From contig DJEI01000049.1 of assembly GCA_002431865.1 (NCBI GenBank), forward strand, positions 1 to 17,445: 17,445 nucleotides of DNA, read 5' to 3'. The notes below the pieces were generated by a model. The model saw only the letters and a list, made by a program, of their open reading frames with translations, did no database searches and was not told the DNA's origin. The position numbers were made by a program, and so were the translations under genes. Every line of letters begins with the position of its first letter. Within the stretch, counting starts at the first letter, position 1. The stretch is from Lachnospiraceae bacterium UBA5902. GTDB taxonomy: Bacteria > Bacillota > Clostridia > Lachnospirales > Lachnospiraceae. This document shows positions 4,908-13,846 of this stretch, piece by piece.

Positions 4908-7900
4908 CTACAGTTTCAAATCCCGGTATGTGTTCACGAGCTCTGTGACCATATCAGCATTTTCTGATGCTGCCGCCTCAGAAAGTGCCTGTAAAAATTC
5001 CAGATTATCTCCATCATAGCCATAGCTTTTCAGGCGATCCAGGTGCGTTCTTACCTGTTCAAAATCCCCTGCCTTGGCAAATTCCGCTATTTTATCGAGC
5101 ACCGCGATTGAAATTAGTGTCAGATCCTCTGGTATCTGCATAGCCTTGTCGGATTCAGCCTGCTCAGCATCTTCATTTTCCGCGATAGCATCCTTTTCGC
5201 TTTGCTGTGCCATCTTTGCCGCATACTCTTCATCCGTCATGCCAGACACCTCATCAACAAACCGCTCATAATCCTCCAGGATCAAAAGCAGATATACAAG
5301 CTCGTCAATGAATCCCCGCAGATTCTGCCGCAGCTGATCACGCTTTCCGACATTGATTGACGTCTCCATCCTTGCAGCATATCTTGCAAGCTCATATGCG
5401 CCAATGCTATTCGATAACGTACGAATCGAATGAATCTTCGTCTTAAATGCCCGGATATCCCGCGTTGACTTCTCTGCCAGGGTGTTCGCTACATCTTTGT
5501 TCTGTGAATAAAATGCCTGTATCAGCTTATTATACACTTCAATGCTTCCACCAATACGCTGAATTGCCTCTTCCACATCCAGCGATTCCTGCAGACGAAT
5601 CAGTCCTTCCCGGAACCGTGAACCCTCAATCAAAAGGCGGATGTCATCCGAACGCTCCTGTAACTTATCCTCTGGCAGACAATCCTTTAATATCGCTGCC
5701 ACCCGTCGTGGTTCGATTGGTTTTACCATACTGTCTGTAAATCCAGCCGATATATGACTGCCACGGTTTCCCTCAATAGCATCTGGATCAAGTGCAATAA
5801 TCGGTAACATCGCATACTTGATGTCATCCAGTTCCCGAATTTCCTTCATTGCATCAATACCACTCATGATCGGCATGGACAGATCCATAAAGACAACATC
5901 ATACTCATGATTCAATACCATATCAATTGCGCTGAGTCCCGATGTTGCAACATCCAGCTTCATATCAAAGGATGTAAGCACCTTGCGGCTGACTTCAATG
6001 CTGACCTCATCATCATCCACCAGCAGCGCGGATACCTCAGGCAGCCATAGCTTCTCCGCATCCTCTTTGGATACAGTATCCTCGATTTTTGATACGACCT
6101 GTCCACTGCTCAGCTTTACAGCCGGCTTCTGGTTCAATGACAAAACAAAGGTCGAACCAGCGCCATACACACTTTCCACAGATAACTCCGCATCCAGAAT
6201 ATCCGCATATCCCTTCGCAATTGCAAGTCCAACGCCATGTCCCGGATGGGTACTGTTTTTCAAGCTGTCTCCACTCTCGTACAGATCAAATATATTATCC
6301 AGCCGCTCTTCCTGAATTCCAATGCCAGTATCTGCAATCGTAAATACAATATTTAACATATCCTGATGTGCATGATCGGTATATTCATAACTATCCACAG
6401 ACAGGGTAATACTTCCCTGCTTTGTATAGCGGATTGCATTGTCCAGCAGACGCACCAGAATATTTCGGATCTTATCAACATCGCCAATCAGATTATCTGT
6501 TACATTTTCACCAAGCTCTACAAAGAACTTTACAGACTTATCCTTATCTGCCAGCTCCTGCAATGCAAGCTCTGACATATCCGCTACCAGATCAGAGATT
6601 GCGTAATTACTCTCCTCCAACTCAAAACGTCCAGATTCAAGCTTGGCAAGCAATATAATATCATCAACACTCGCCAGAATATCATTACCGATATCATAGA
6701 TACCACAGATATCCTTTCGATACGGAGAATCCTTATCTACCATATGCAGAAGTTCGTCTGCCTTCACCATCATCGCATGAATTGGTGTCTTGATCTCATT
6801 ACTCATGTTTGCTAAGTAATCATTCTTCGCGGTACTTGTCTTAACCGCTTCTTCATGTTCTCTCGACAACTGCTCCAACGCAGAGGTCTTGGATTTCAGC
6901 ATCCGCCTGACACGGATCACCGTGAGCACCAGAAGCAGGAAAACGATTACCAGACTAAAAACCAAGATAATGCGTGCCATCGGACTTTCAAAGACACTCT
7001 CCTCCTTTTCAATCACAAACGAAAGCGGCTCTGCACACGCAGTTCCGTCGCCATTATACGCGTTTACAGTAAATGTGTAAACACCACCGTCCAGATTCGT
7101 GTAAACCGCCTGCAGCACATCGTCACCATGCAGTTCGGTCGCATTGGACTCAAACCCTTCCAACCGGTATTCCACCTTGATGTTTGACCGGTTTGTATAG
7201 GAAAAGACTGCAAAATCAATCGTCACCTTCGATGCATCACTTTTGATCACAAGACCATCGTTCAAATCATCAAACTCATAAGAAGTTCCGTCAATATCAA
7301 TCCGTGTCACCTTGATAATCGGCTGCACTTCGTTGTACCAGATGTGTTCTGTATCTAAGACCGAAATACCTTCATTACAACAGATATACAGCTTTCCGGT
7401 CGTATCAATACAAGCATTTCCGGTCGTATTGATCGTCTTTGTCAGACCATCTCCCGTTGCAAAATACCGCCCGGATATTCCGTTACTTCCAAGCAGCTCA
7501 TCCTCCGAAGAGCGAAGCACGCCCATCGAACCAATCAGCCAGACAGACCCACGTGCGATCTCGATATCATACACACTGTTTGAATATTCTACATTACTGA
7601 TCATGCGAAACGCTTCGTTGTAGAAGCACAAACCACTGTCTGTCCCAATCCAGACACCCTGATTGCCCTGTGCAAAACAGGATACAACATCCGAATTCAG
7701 ACCATCCTCCGTGCTGTAATGCAGCAATATATCCTTTCCGGCTTCCAATTCATAGATTCCTTCACCGTCCGTTCCTGCCAGTATATCGCCCTCCTGTGTC
7801 TCAAACAGCGACAATATATTAACCTCAGCAAGTTCCTCTCCGCTACGATAAACCCGTTCCACTTTTCCGGTCTCATCCAGAATCGCAAGTCCTTCTGTCG

Positions 7901-9272
7901 TAGCAACCGCAAGCCTGCCATCAGACAATGGAAGCGTACAATTCACTGCCATGCCCGGCAATCCATCCGACCTTCCGTACACTGTGATCGTTCCGTCTGC
8001 CTGATATTTCACAACGCCATATTTTCGATTGGTAGATATCCACAATGTACCAGAATCGTCCGCAGTGATATGGCGTACACTAACATTCTTCAGGAGTTCT
8101 GTCAGATCATTGACTTCCTGTTCTTCCTTTGCATTGTAGATATAAAGTCCATCATCCGTTGCAATGTATTTCTTCCCACGATATTCATATACGGCATTTA
8201 CCATGCTTTCAGCCATGCCACTTGCCATATTGTAATCAGAAAATTTGCTCTTCGTCAAAAGCAGCAGCCCAAGACGAGAAGATGCAATCCAATAATTTCC
8301 CTCGTAATCCTGAATCATATCTGAGATATACGTATCAATCTGGCTGTCATTGATGCGAACGAAATTTGCCTGCTTATCAAAATATCCATAACCGTTATCT
8401 GCACACACCCACAGTCTGCCTTCTGCATCCTGCATGAAATTGTTGATGCCCTCAACACCGGCTGCCAGCGTCCGTTTGCTTGTTGCTGTCCGGTACGCAC
8501 GGACTTCCCTGCCACTGCTTCCTACATAGACATAATCCTGACAGGTCTGAATCGTGTTCCATTCCTCTCCCGACTCTTCCTGCTCTGTAATCTCATGCAG
8601 CACATTTTCCTGATTAAATACATAGATTTTTCCACCTGCAGCAAGTCCCCAGATCTCATCGTCTTTTGCAGTCAGCCCACGGAATTCCATACTTGCAAGC
8701 ACCGCATCCGAATACGCAGCGAGACAATACGCCGACGTATCGGAACGTTTATCCTGATCTGCCTGCGCAATCACAAACAAGCCACTTGTACATGCCACAT
8801 AGATTGTCCCATCCTGTCCTTCCGTGATTGCCAGAATCGTTTTATTTCCATTGTAATATTCTTCCTGCAGATGATGAGTCTGTCCACCCTCGATATAAAA
8901 CAATCCATAGTTATCCGTGCCAATCCACATCCGACCATCCTGATCCTGCATGATACAGTTGATTGAATACAGATCCGTACGATCCGTATCCCACAGGTCA
9001 ATACTCTGAAATCCGGAACCATTGGAACGATAAAGTCCACCATCCGTTCCTGCCCATATATATCCAGACGATGACTGATACAGACAGTTTACCTCATTGC
9101 TGCCGATGCCTGATTTCTGATTATATACAGACTGCATATAACCAGCCAGAAAAGAATCCTTCGCATAGGACATAACCGGATTCCAGAAAGAAAACAGCAG
9201 AAAAAGGCATACCATAAGGAATGCCATGCTTTCTGCTGCCAATTTATGATTGTTCCACTTATTCTTTATCAT
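4908..9272 (-). CDS. Beta-propeller hybrid sensor kinase with HPt, phospho-acceptor His replaced by Asn
   Basis: This 1454-residue membrane protein has a signal anchor (about 16-36), an outer seven-bladed type two-component propeller (40-650, repeated blocks such as GYIWAGTDGGLY and GRMWIGTDNYGLF), a Y_Y_Y domain (680-755), a membrane helix (765-787), a dimerisation/kinase core (815-1046), a receiver (1081-1198) and an HPt domain (about 1225-1330), then an acidic linker and a helical C-terminus. ATP boxes look intact: Asn945, ADTGIGI and GHGVGLAIAK. The usual NMSHEIRTP motif reads NMSNEIKTP, so Asn825 takes the place of the phosphorylated His. The receiver keeps Asp1130 and Lys1184 but has Asp1162 where Thr/Ser is normal. 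HPt His1281 is present. The protein resembles Bacteroides-type propeller sensors but lacks a DNA-binding domain. It lies 28 bases after the aminopeptidase gene and 19 before the GGDEF gene. The ribosome site is weak. Confidence 0.92.
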   Translation of the reverse strand: MIKNKWNNHKLAAESMAFLMVCLFLLFSFWNPVMSYAKDSFLAGYMQSVYNQKSGIGSNEVNCLYQSSSGYIWAGTDGGLYRSNGSGFQSIDLWDTDRTDLYSINCIMQDQDGRMWIGTDNYGLFYIEGGQTHHLQEEYYNGNKTILAITEGQDGTIYVACTSGLFVIAQADQDKRSDTSAYCLAAYSDAVLASMEFRGLTAKDDEIWGLAAGGKIYVFNQENVLHEITEQEESGEEWNTIQTCQDYVYVGSSGREVRAYRTATSKRTLAAGVEGINNFMQDAEGRLWVCADNGYGYFDKQANFVRINDSQIDTYISDMIQDYEGNYWIASSRLGLLLLTKSKFSDYNMASGMAESMVNAVYEYRGKKYIATDDGLYIYNAKEEQEVNDLTELLKNVSVRHITADDSGTLWISTNRKYGVVKYQADGTITVYGRSDGLPGMAVNCTLPLSDGRLAVATTEGLAILDETGKVERVYRSGEELAEVNILSLFETQEGDILAGTDGEGIYELEAGKDILLHYSTEDGLNSDVVSCFAQGNQGVWIGTDSGLCFYNEAFRMISNVEYSNSVYDIEIARGSVWLIGSMGVLRSSEDELLGSNGISGRYFATGDGLTKTINTTGNACIDTTGKLYICCNEGISVLDTEHIWYNEVQPIIKVTRIDIDGTSYEFDDLNDGLVIKSDASKVTIDFAVFSYTNRSNIKVEYRLEGFESNATELHGDDVLQAVYTNLDGGVYTFTVNAYNGDGTACAEPLSFVIEKEESVFESPMARIILVFSLVIVFLLLVLTVIRVRRMLKSKTSALEQLSREHEEAVKTSTAKNDYLANMSNEIKTPIHAMMVKADELLHMVDKDSPYRKDICGIYDIGNDILASVDDIILLAKLESGRFELEESNYAISDLVADMSELALQELADKDKSVKFFVELGENVTDNLIGDVDKIRNILVRLLDNAIRYTKQGSITLSVDSYEYTDHAHQDMLNIVFTIADTGIGIQEERLDNIFDLYESGDSLKNSTHPGHGVGLAIAKGYADILDAELSVESVYGAGSTFVLSLNQKPAVKLSSGQVVSKIEDTVSKEDAEKLWLPEVSALLVDDDEVSIEVSRKVLTSFDMKLDVATSGLSAIDMVLNHEYDVVFMDLSMPIMSGIDAMKEIRELDDIKYAMLPIIALDPDAIEGNRGSHISAGFTDSMVKPIEPRRVAAILKDCLPEDKLQERSDDIRLLIEGSRFREGLIRLQESLDVEEAIQRIGGSIEVYNKLIQAFYSQNKDVANTLAEKSTRDIRAFKTKIHSIRTLSNSIGAYELARYAARMETSINVGKRDQLRQNLRGFIDELVYLLLILEDYERFVDEVSGMTDEEYAAKMAQQSEKDAIAENEDAEQAESDKAMQIPEDLTLISIAVLDKIAEFAKAGDFEQVRTHLDRLKSYGYDGDNLEFLQALSEAAASENADMVTELVNTYRDLKL

Positions 9273-9300
9273 ATTGGTATCAATCTTTATCTTTCATTTT

Positions 9301-10680
9301 TTATGCTTCTTTTAAGAATACTTTATAGCATTTATATGCCTCATAGATATCTGCCTTGGATGTAATCTCCCATGGTGCATGCATGTTTAAAACAGCAACT
9401 CCACAATCGATCACTTCCATACCATACAACGACAGAATATATGCAATTGTTCCGCCACCGCCGACATCGACCTTTCCAAGCTCAGCCGTCTGGAAGCAGA
9501 CCTCATTTTTATCCATCATCTTACGGATACGTGCAATGTATTCTGCATTTGCATCGTTGCTTCCGGACTTTCCTCTGGAACCGGTAAACTTGCTGAATAC
9601 AACGCCACGTCCAAAATAAGATGCGTTGTTTTTCTCAAATGCATTTGCAAATAAAGGATCATACGCTGCATTTACATCGGAAGAAAGCATGCTGGAGTTT
9701 GCCAGACATCTGCGCAGCGATAACTCACTGAATTCTCCCATTGCATCCATCAGTTCTGCCACAGAATTCTCGAAGAAACGGGACTGCATGCCTGTCGCAC
9801 CGACACTTCCAATCTCCTCTTTATCTGTAAGCAGACAACAGGTTGTCTTTTCTACCTCATCGACTTCCAGCATCGCTGCCAGAGATGTATATGCGCAGAC
9901 ACGGTCATCCTGTCCGTAAGACATAACCATACTGTGATCCAGTCCTGCCTCCCGCGCATGTCCGGCTGGAACAACCTCAATCTCTGCGGACATGAAGTCC
10001 TCTTCTGTCATATCATATTTCTCTTTCAGAATCTCAAGGATGCCTTCCTTAACTGCATCCTTTTCCTTTCCTTCCAAAGGCTTACTGCCTACAAGGACAT
10101 CTAAGTTTTCTCCCTCGATTACCTTGTTTGCCTTTTTCTCCATCTGCTCACCAGCCAGATGAATCAGCAGATCGGTCACACAGAAGACGGGATCATTCTT
10201 ATCCTCGCCGACATTAACAGTGATCACAGTTCCATCTTTCTTTACAACCACACCATGCAATGCAAGCGGCAATGTTACCCACTGATATTTCTTGATACCA
10301 CCATAGTAATGGGTATCCAGATATGCAAACTCTTCGCTCTCATACAACGGATTCTGCTTTACGTCCATACGAGGCGAATCAATATGTGCACCTAAGATGT
10401 TCATACCCTTTTCAAGCTTCTTCTTTCCGATCTGGAACAGGGCAACTGTCTTGTCCATGCAGACACTATATACCTTGTCACCTGCCTTGAGTGCCTTCTT
10501 ATCCTTTGTGATATCTGACAGATTCACATAGCCTTTTTCTTCTGCCTGCTTTACTATCTGCTTTACACACTCACGTTCCGTCTTTCCTTTATCCAGAAAC
10601 TTCAGATAGTTCTTACAAAGCTTCTCCATCTCGTCTAACTGCTTTTTATTGTACGTTGTCCATGCATTTTTACGTCTCAT
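9301..10680 (-). CDS. M18 family zinc aminopeptidase
   Basis: The protein matches the M18 (aspartyl/aminopeptidase I) family of cytosolic, dodecameric, two-metal exopeptidases that trim N-terminal residues from peptides. Visible metal and catalytic blocks are GAHIDSPRMD (about 97-106), GQDDR (256-260), DKEEIGSVG (286-294), SSDVNAAYDP and the C-terminal NMHAPWEI. The length of 459 residues is typical. There are two in-frame ATGs: the first lies only 2 bases after AGGAGG, the second (10680) is 8 bases after it, so I chose the second. It starts 35 bases after argD ends, and an extended -10 promoter overlaps the argD stop codon. Peptide breakdown and arginine synthesis do not obviously connect, so simple co-transcription is likely. 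Confidence 0.93.
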   Translation of the reverse strand: MRRKNAWTTYNKKQLDEMEKLCKNYLKFLDKGKTERECVKQIVKQAEEKGYVNLSDITKDKKALKAGDKVYSVCMDKTVALFQIGKKKLEKGMNILGAHIDSPRMDVKQNPLYESEEFAYLDTHYYGGIKKYQWVTLPLALHGVVVKKDGTVITVNVGEDKNDPVFCVTDLLIHLAGEQMEKKANKVIEGENLDVLVGSKPLEGKEKDAVKEGILEILKEKYDMTEEDFMSAEIEVVPAGHAREAGLDHSMVMSYGQDDRVCAYTSLAAMLEVDEVEKTTCCLLTDKEEIGSVGATGMQSRFFENSVAELMDAMGEFSELSLRRCLANSSMLSSDVNAAYDPLFANAFEKNNASYFGRGVVFSKFTGSRGKSGSNDANAEYIARIRKMMDKNEVCFQTAELGKVDVGGGGTIAYILSLYGMEVIDCGVAVLNMHAPWEITSKADIYEAYKCYKVFLKEA

Positions 10681-10688
10681 TGTCATAG

Positions 10689-10694
10689 CCTCCT
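10689..10694 (-). promoter_or_regulatory. Ribosome binding site AGGAGG of the aminopeptidase
   Basis: A perfect AGGAGG lies 8 bases before the ATG at 10680 but only 2 bases before an upstream in-frame ATG at 10686. The spacing makes 10680 the likely start. Confidence 0.8.
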
Positions 10695-10714
10695 GTCAAA
10701 AACACTTTACCTTC

Positions 10715-10723
10715 ATTATACCA
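10715..10723 (-). promoter_or_regulatory. Extended -10 promoter TGGTATAAT for the aminopeptidase run
   Basis: TG-N-TATAAT occurs at the very end of argD, with the argD stop TAA forming part of the -10 box. No good -35 exists at 16-18 bases. The start point would lie about 25 bases before the aminopeptidase start codon. It could give the aminopeptidase and following signalling genes expression independent of argD. Confidence 0.4.
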
Positions 10724-11927
10724 ACTTTGATACAACCTTATGTAAAATTGCAAATGCATCATCGCATTCTTTCTCTGTAATATCGAGTGGTGGAACCAGA
10801 CGGATCACATTTGGTCGAACCGCTGTGATCAGCAGACCTTCATCAGCTGCCTGATATTTCACATCCGTTGCTATATCCTTGTTAAACTCTACACCGATCA
10901 TAAGTCCACGTCCACGTACCTCTTTCACACATGGAAGTTTCAAAAGTTCCTCACAGAAATATGCACCGATCTTGTCTGCATTTTCCGGAAGTTTCTGATC
11001 TATGATCTCTCCAATCTGCGCATAGCTTGCTGCACAGGCTACCGGGTTTCCTGCATAGGTGCTTCCGTGTGCACCCGGACCAAATGTAAGTGCAAGCTTT
11101 GCACTCGTACACATTGCTCCGATCGGCATACCGCCGCCCATTGCTTTTGCCATGCTGACACAATCCGGCTTAACACCATATCCCATATACGCCATCAGAC
11201 TTCCGGTTCTTCCCCAGCCGGTCTGTACCTCATCAAATAGCAACAGCATATTACGCTCATCGCATAATTTGCGCAAGCCCTGTAAGAACTCCTTCGTTGC
11301 AGGAATAACGCCGCCTTCTCCCTGTACCGGTTCTACCATAATTGCAATCGTATCATCCGTACACGCATCTGCAAATGCCTGTACATTATTGAACTCTGCA
11401 TAAGAAAAGCCCGGAATCATCGGATCATAGTTTCTCTGAATCGCTGTACCCGGCTGTCCGGTTGCTGCCAGAGTTGCAAGTGTCCGTCCATGAAAGCTGT
11501 TCTTGGCTGTTACAATATGATAACGGTTTGGTCCAAAATTATCCTTTCCGTATTTTCTGGCAAGCTTGATCATAACCTCATTTGCCTCTGCGCCGGAATT
11601 CTGGAAGTAAATCTTCTCCATGCCAATTGCGTCACAAATCCGCTGTGCCAACATGACCATTGGAATCGTATAGCAATAATTGGATGCGTGCATCATCTGC
11701 TGTGCCTGCTCTATGATTGCTTCCACAACCTTTTTATTACAGTGCCCGGCTGAGTTTACAGCGATACCTGCCATAAAGTCAAGATACCGTTTGCCTGTCT
11801 CATCGATCACATAATCATCCTCACCCTTTTCTGCAATGAAATCAAAGCGCTTAAATGTCTCATAGAAATACTTATTATACATCTCTTTGATTTCTTCTTT
11901 TGTCTTTCCGGTACTCTTCAAGTCCAT
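10716..11927 (-). CDS. argD: Acetylornithine aminotransferase
   Basis: This is a class III PLP-dependent aminotransferase of about 403 residues. ArgD transfers an amino group from glutamate to N-acetylglutamate semialdehyde in arginine synthesis. Family blocks seen are GIAVNSAGHCNKKV, NSGAEANEVMIKLAR, NSFHGRT, EPVQGEGGV, LLLFDEVQTGWGRTG, the PLP lysine in SMAKAMGGGMP, and GSTYAGNPVACA. The ATG at 11927 is 6 bases after GAGGTG; an upstream GTG falls inside that ribosome site, so the ATG is preferred. No other arg genes lie in the window. A hairpin separates it from cheV, so its own promoter may lie in the short gap or in the cheV 3' end, but none is clear. Related enzymes acting on other omega-amino acids cannot be fully excluded. 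Confidence 0.9.
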   Translation of the reverse strand: MDLKSTGKTKEEIKEMYNKYFYETFKRFDFIAEKGEDDYVIDETGKRYLDFMAGIAVNSAGHCNKKVVEAIIEQAQQMMHASNYCYTIPMVMLAQRICDAIGMEKIYFQNSGAEANEVMIKLARKYGKDNFGPNRYHIVTAKNSFHGRTLATLAATGQPGTAIQRNYDPMIPGFSYAEFNNVQAFADACTDDTIAIMVEPVQGEGGVIPATKEFLQGLRKLCDERNMLLLFDEVQTGWGRTGSLMAYMGYGVKPDCVSMAKAMGGGMPIGAMCTSAKLALTFGPGAHGSTYAGNPVACAASYAQIGEIIDQKLPENADKIGAYFCEELLKLPCVKEVRGRGLMIGVEFNKDIATDVKYQAADEGLLITAVRPNVIRLVPPLDITEKECDDAFAILHKVVSKLV

Positions 11928-11933
11928 TTCTCT

Positions 11934-11939
11934 CACCTC
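11934..11939 (-). promoter_or_regulatory. Ribosome binding site GAGGTG that sets the argD start
   Basis: GAGGTG is followed after 6 bases by ATG at 11927. Its last bases are the alternative GTG start at 11936, which would leave that start without a ribosome site. Confidence 0.65.
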
Positions 11940-11957
11940 ATATGCTATAAATTTCAG

Positions 11958-11982
11958 ATGCCGACAGGAAACCTGCCGGCAT
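11958..11982 (-). terminator. Hairpin after cheV, probable terminator or 3' stem
   Basis: In the minus-strand transcript GCCGGCAGG pairs with CCTGTCGGC around a TTT loop, extended by two A-T pairs at the base. One position is a G-U pair only in minus-strand RNA and a mismatch in plus-strand RNA, which supports action on the cheV transcript. It begins a few bases after the cheV stop. No U-run follows, so termination may be partial. Confidence 0.55.
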
Positions 11983-11986
11983 AATA

Positions 11987-12907
11987 TTAATTATTTGTTC
12001 CGTATATCTGACTTGCTACCAGATTATCCAGAATTCCAACCAACTGTCCGATTTCCGGCTTGCTGATCTGTGCATCTGCGCCAAGCAGATCACCCTTCCG
12101 CTTCATATCCTCATTGATCAAAGATGAAAATATCACAATCGGAATCTGCCTCAAGCCCTCTGTCTCACGAATCTTCTTGATCAGATGATGTCCATCCATC
12201 TGTGGCATCTCAATATCTGTAATCAGGCACTTCGCACCATATTCCACACCATTGTTTTTCTTTAGCTCACACAGATAATCCCATGCTTCCTGTCCGTTGT
12301 TCTTGATTGTAAGCTTTGTATAACCGGCTCTGTGCAGTGCATCCTCGATCAGCTTACAGAGCATCATGGAATCCTCTGCAATCAGGATTGGAATGCTGTT
12401 ACGCTCACGATCTTCCAACTCTGTCACCTGAGAAATCTTCAGACTTGTCTCCGGGCAGATACCTTCCACGATACGTTCAAAATCAAGGATAATCAGCAAA
12501 TTGTCCTCATTCTTGATAATACCTGTCGCGATTCCGGTTCCCGGACCACTGACGGTTGCATCCGGCTTCACAACGTCCTTCCATGATACACGGTTGATAC
12601 CCAGTACGGACTGTACATCAAATGCGATATTCAAGTTATTAAAATTCGTAACGATCAAAAAGTTATTCTGCTTGTCCGGATTGGGAAATCCCAGTGTCTG
12701 GAACAGATCAATGACTGTAATGATATCCCCACGTGGCATGAAGATTCCTTCAATACATGGGTGTGAATTTGGAACCGGTGTAATCTTCTGATATGGAAGA
12801 ATCTCCCGCACCTTCTCTACATTGATTCCATAATGATTTCCATTTATGATGAACTCAAGAACCTCAAGTTCGTTTGTACCGCTCTCCAATAAAATGTTTG
12901 AATCCAT
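11987..12907 (-). CDS. cheV: CheV chemotaxis coupling protein (CheW-REC)
   Basis: The 306-residue protein joins a CheW-like coupling domain (about 12-155) to a receiver domain (172-300). CheV links chemoreceptors to the CheA kinase and contributes to adaptation through phosphorylation of its receiver. Receiver residues are complete: Glu178/Asp179, phospho-acceptor Asp231 in LITDIEMPQMDG, Ser261 and Lys283 in SKPE. AGGAGGG lies 5 bases before the ATG. It follows the lipoprotein gene by 31 bases and probably shares its transcript. No cheA, cheW, cheY or receptor gene is near, so this is a stand-alone cheV. Its presence suggests a motile, chemotactic host. Confidence 0.93.
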   Translation of the reverse strand: MDSNILLESGTNELEVLEFIINGNHYGINVEKVREILPYQKITPVPNSHPCIEGIFMPRGDIITVIDLFQTLGFPNPDKQNNFLIVTNFNNLNIAFDVQSVLGINRVSWKDVVKPDATVSGPGTGIATGIIKNEDNLLIILDFERIVEGICPETSLKISQVTELEDRERNSIPILIAEDSMMLCKLIEDALHRAGYTKLTIKNNGQEAWDYLCELKKNNGVEYGAKCLITDIEMPQMDGHHLIKKIRETEGLRQIPIVIFSSLINEDMKRKGDLLGADAQISKPEIGQLVGILDNLVASQIYGTNN

Positions 12908-12938
12908 ATGTACCCTCCTCTATGTAAGACTGCTCTTA

Positions 12939-13760
12939 CTATTCAAGCTGTAACACAGCACTTGTTCCGCCATATTTTACCTGTAATTTCAAGTCCGTCC
13001 ATTTGTTTGCCACAGAATCAGAAACCGTATACAAAAGCACAGCTTCCTCCCGGCTGCTCGCCTGAATCGTCTTGTCATAGGTATACAGATCATCCGCTAA
13101 GATCGTCAGCATCTGCTTGGTTGTCCGGCTGTTATCCACGAAAATATTATAATTGACATCCTTATTATACAGATCAACTGCCTGATCTTCGTTCGTCTTG
13201 TTTTCCACCTCGAACTTCAACACCAACAGCTTATACCCTTCCGGTGCCTGCACCTCAATATACATACCATCCTGATCATACGATGGATAACTGTCCACCA
13301 CCATGTAATATGCATACCTGACAGAGATACGGCTCTCTCCGATAAATGCGGCGATATCAAAATCCGAATCCACAGTTGCGCCGATGTCTTCCTTAACTGC
13401 CTCATCTGTTTCCGGCTGTGCCTGTGTCGTCTCTACATCCACAGGGACATCATGCTCTGTCGTTGCAGCCTCCGTTATCGCTGCCATCTCTGTAGTTGCC
13501 TCTGTCGTCGCATCGGTCTCGGTCATAGTCTCCGTCGTATCCTCCAATTCATCTGGATTGTAACGGGTATTATAATTGCGGTCGTATTTTAACAACAGCT
13601 CTGCCGCATATTCTGCAATCAGATGATTCTCCTCATCGGTCAAATCAATCACCTGTCCGCAGCCGGTTGTCACAAATACGCTGCATGCGATCAACCCTGC
13701 CAGCAGCCGCCGTTTCCATATTTTTTTATTTGTGTGTTTTGCTTCCTGCTTTTTTCTCAT
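12939..13760 (-). CDS. Lipoprotein with Thr/Glu-rich linker and Ig-like outer domain
   Basis: The 273-residue protein has a basic N-terminus, a hydrophobic segment (18-31) and a lipobox TTGC with Cys34, so it is probably a membrane-anchored lipoprotein outside the cell. After the Cys comes a helical stretch with EENHLIAEYAAELLLKYD, then a linker (about 73-122) very rich in Thr, Glu and Ala. The C-terminal part (135-273) has a beta pattern with GYKLLVLKFEVENKTNEDQ, like the DUF4352/DUF5067 Ig-like folds of Firmicutes surface lipoproteins. The function is unknown. It sits 72 bases after a sensor kinase gene and 31 bases before cheV. The ribosome site is weak, and a candidate promoter lies at the end of the kinase gene. 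A role as an accessory to the upstream sensor is possible but unproven. Confidence 0.8.
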   Translation of the reverse strand: MRKKQEAKHTNKKIWKRRLLAGLIACSVFVTTGCGQVIDLTDEENHLIAEYAAELLLKYDRNYNTRYNPDELEDTTETMTETDATTEATTEMAAITEAATTEHDVPVDVETTQAQPETDEAVKEDIGATVDSDFDIAAFIGESRISVRYAYYMVVDSYPSYDQDGMYIEVQAPEGYKLLVLKFEVENKTNEDQAVDLYNKDVNYNIFVDNSRTTKQMLTILADDLYTYDKTIQASSREEAVLLYTVSDSVANKWTDLKLQVKYGGTSAVLQLE

Positions 13761-13817
13761 ACTCTATCATCTCATGTCATATGCATTGCCTATTTCTTTA
13801 CCCACAAGGATAAGATA

Positions 13818-13846
13818 ATTTTACCACTTATTTCACTTATCGGCAA
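13818..13846 (-). promoter_or_regulatory. Candidate promoter for lipoprotein-cheV
   Basis: TTGCCG (13841-13846) and TAAAAT (13818-13823) are 17 bases apart, matching consensus at 4 and 5 of 6 positions. The -35 box lies in the last codons of the sensor kinase. It would allow lipoprotein and cheV expression apart from the regulator-kinase pair. Confidence 0.4.

Noticed and set aside
7719..8324. Plus-strand 201-residue frame inside the propeller gene
   Set aside because: It is antisense to well-conserved propeller repeats and has no start signal.
4908..9272. Frameshift or gene fusion artefact in the 1454-residue sensor
   Set aside because: The frame is continuous and the domain order matches known propeller hybrid sensors, so no break is indicated.
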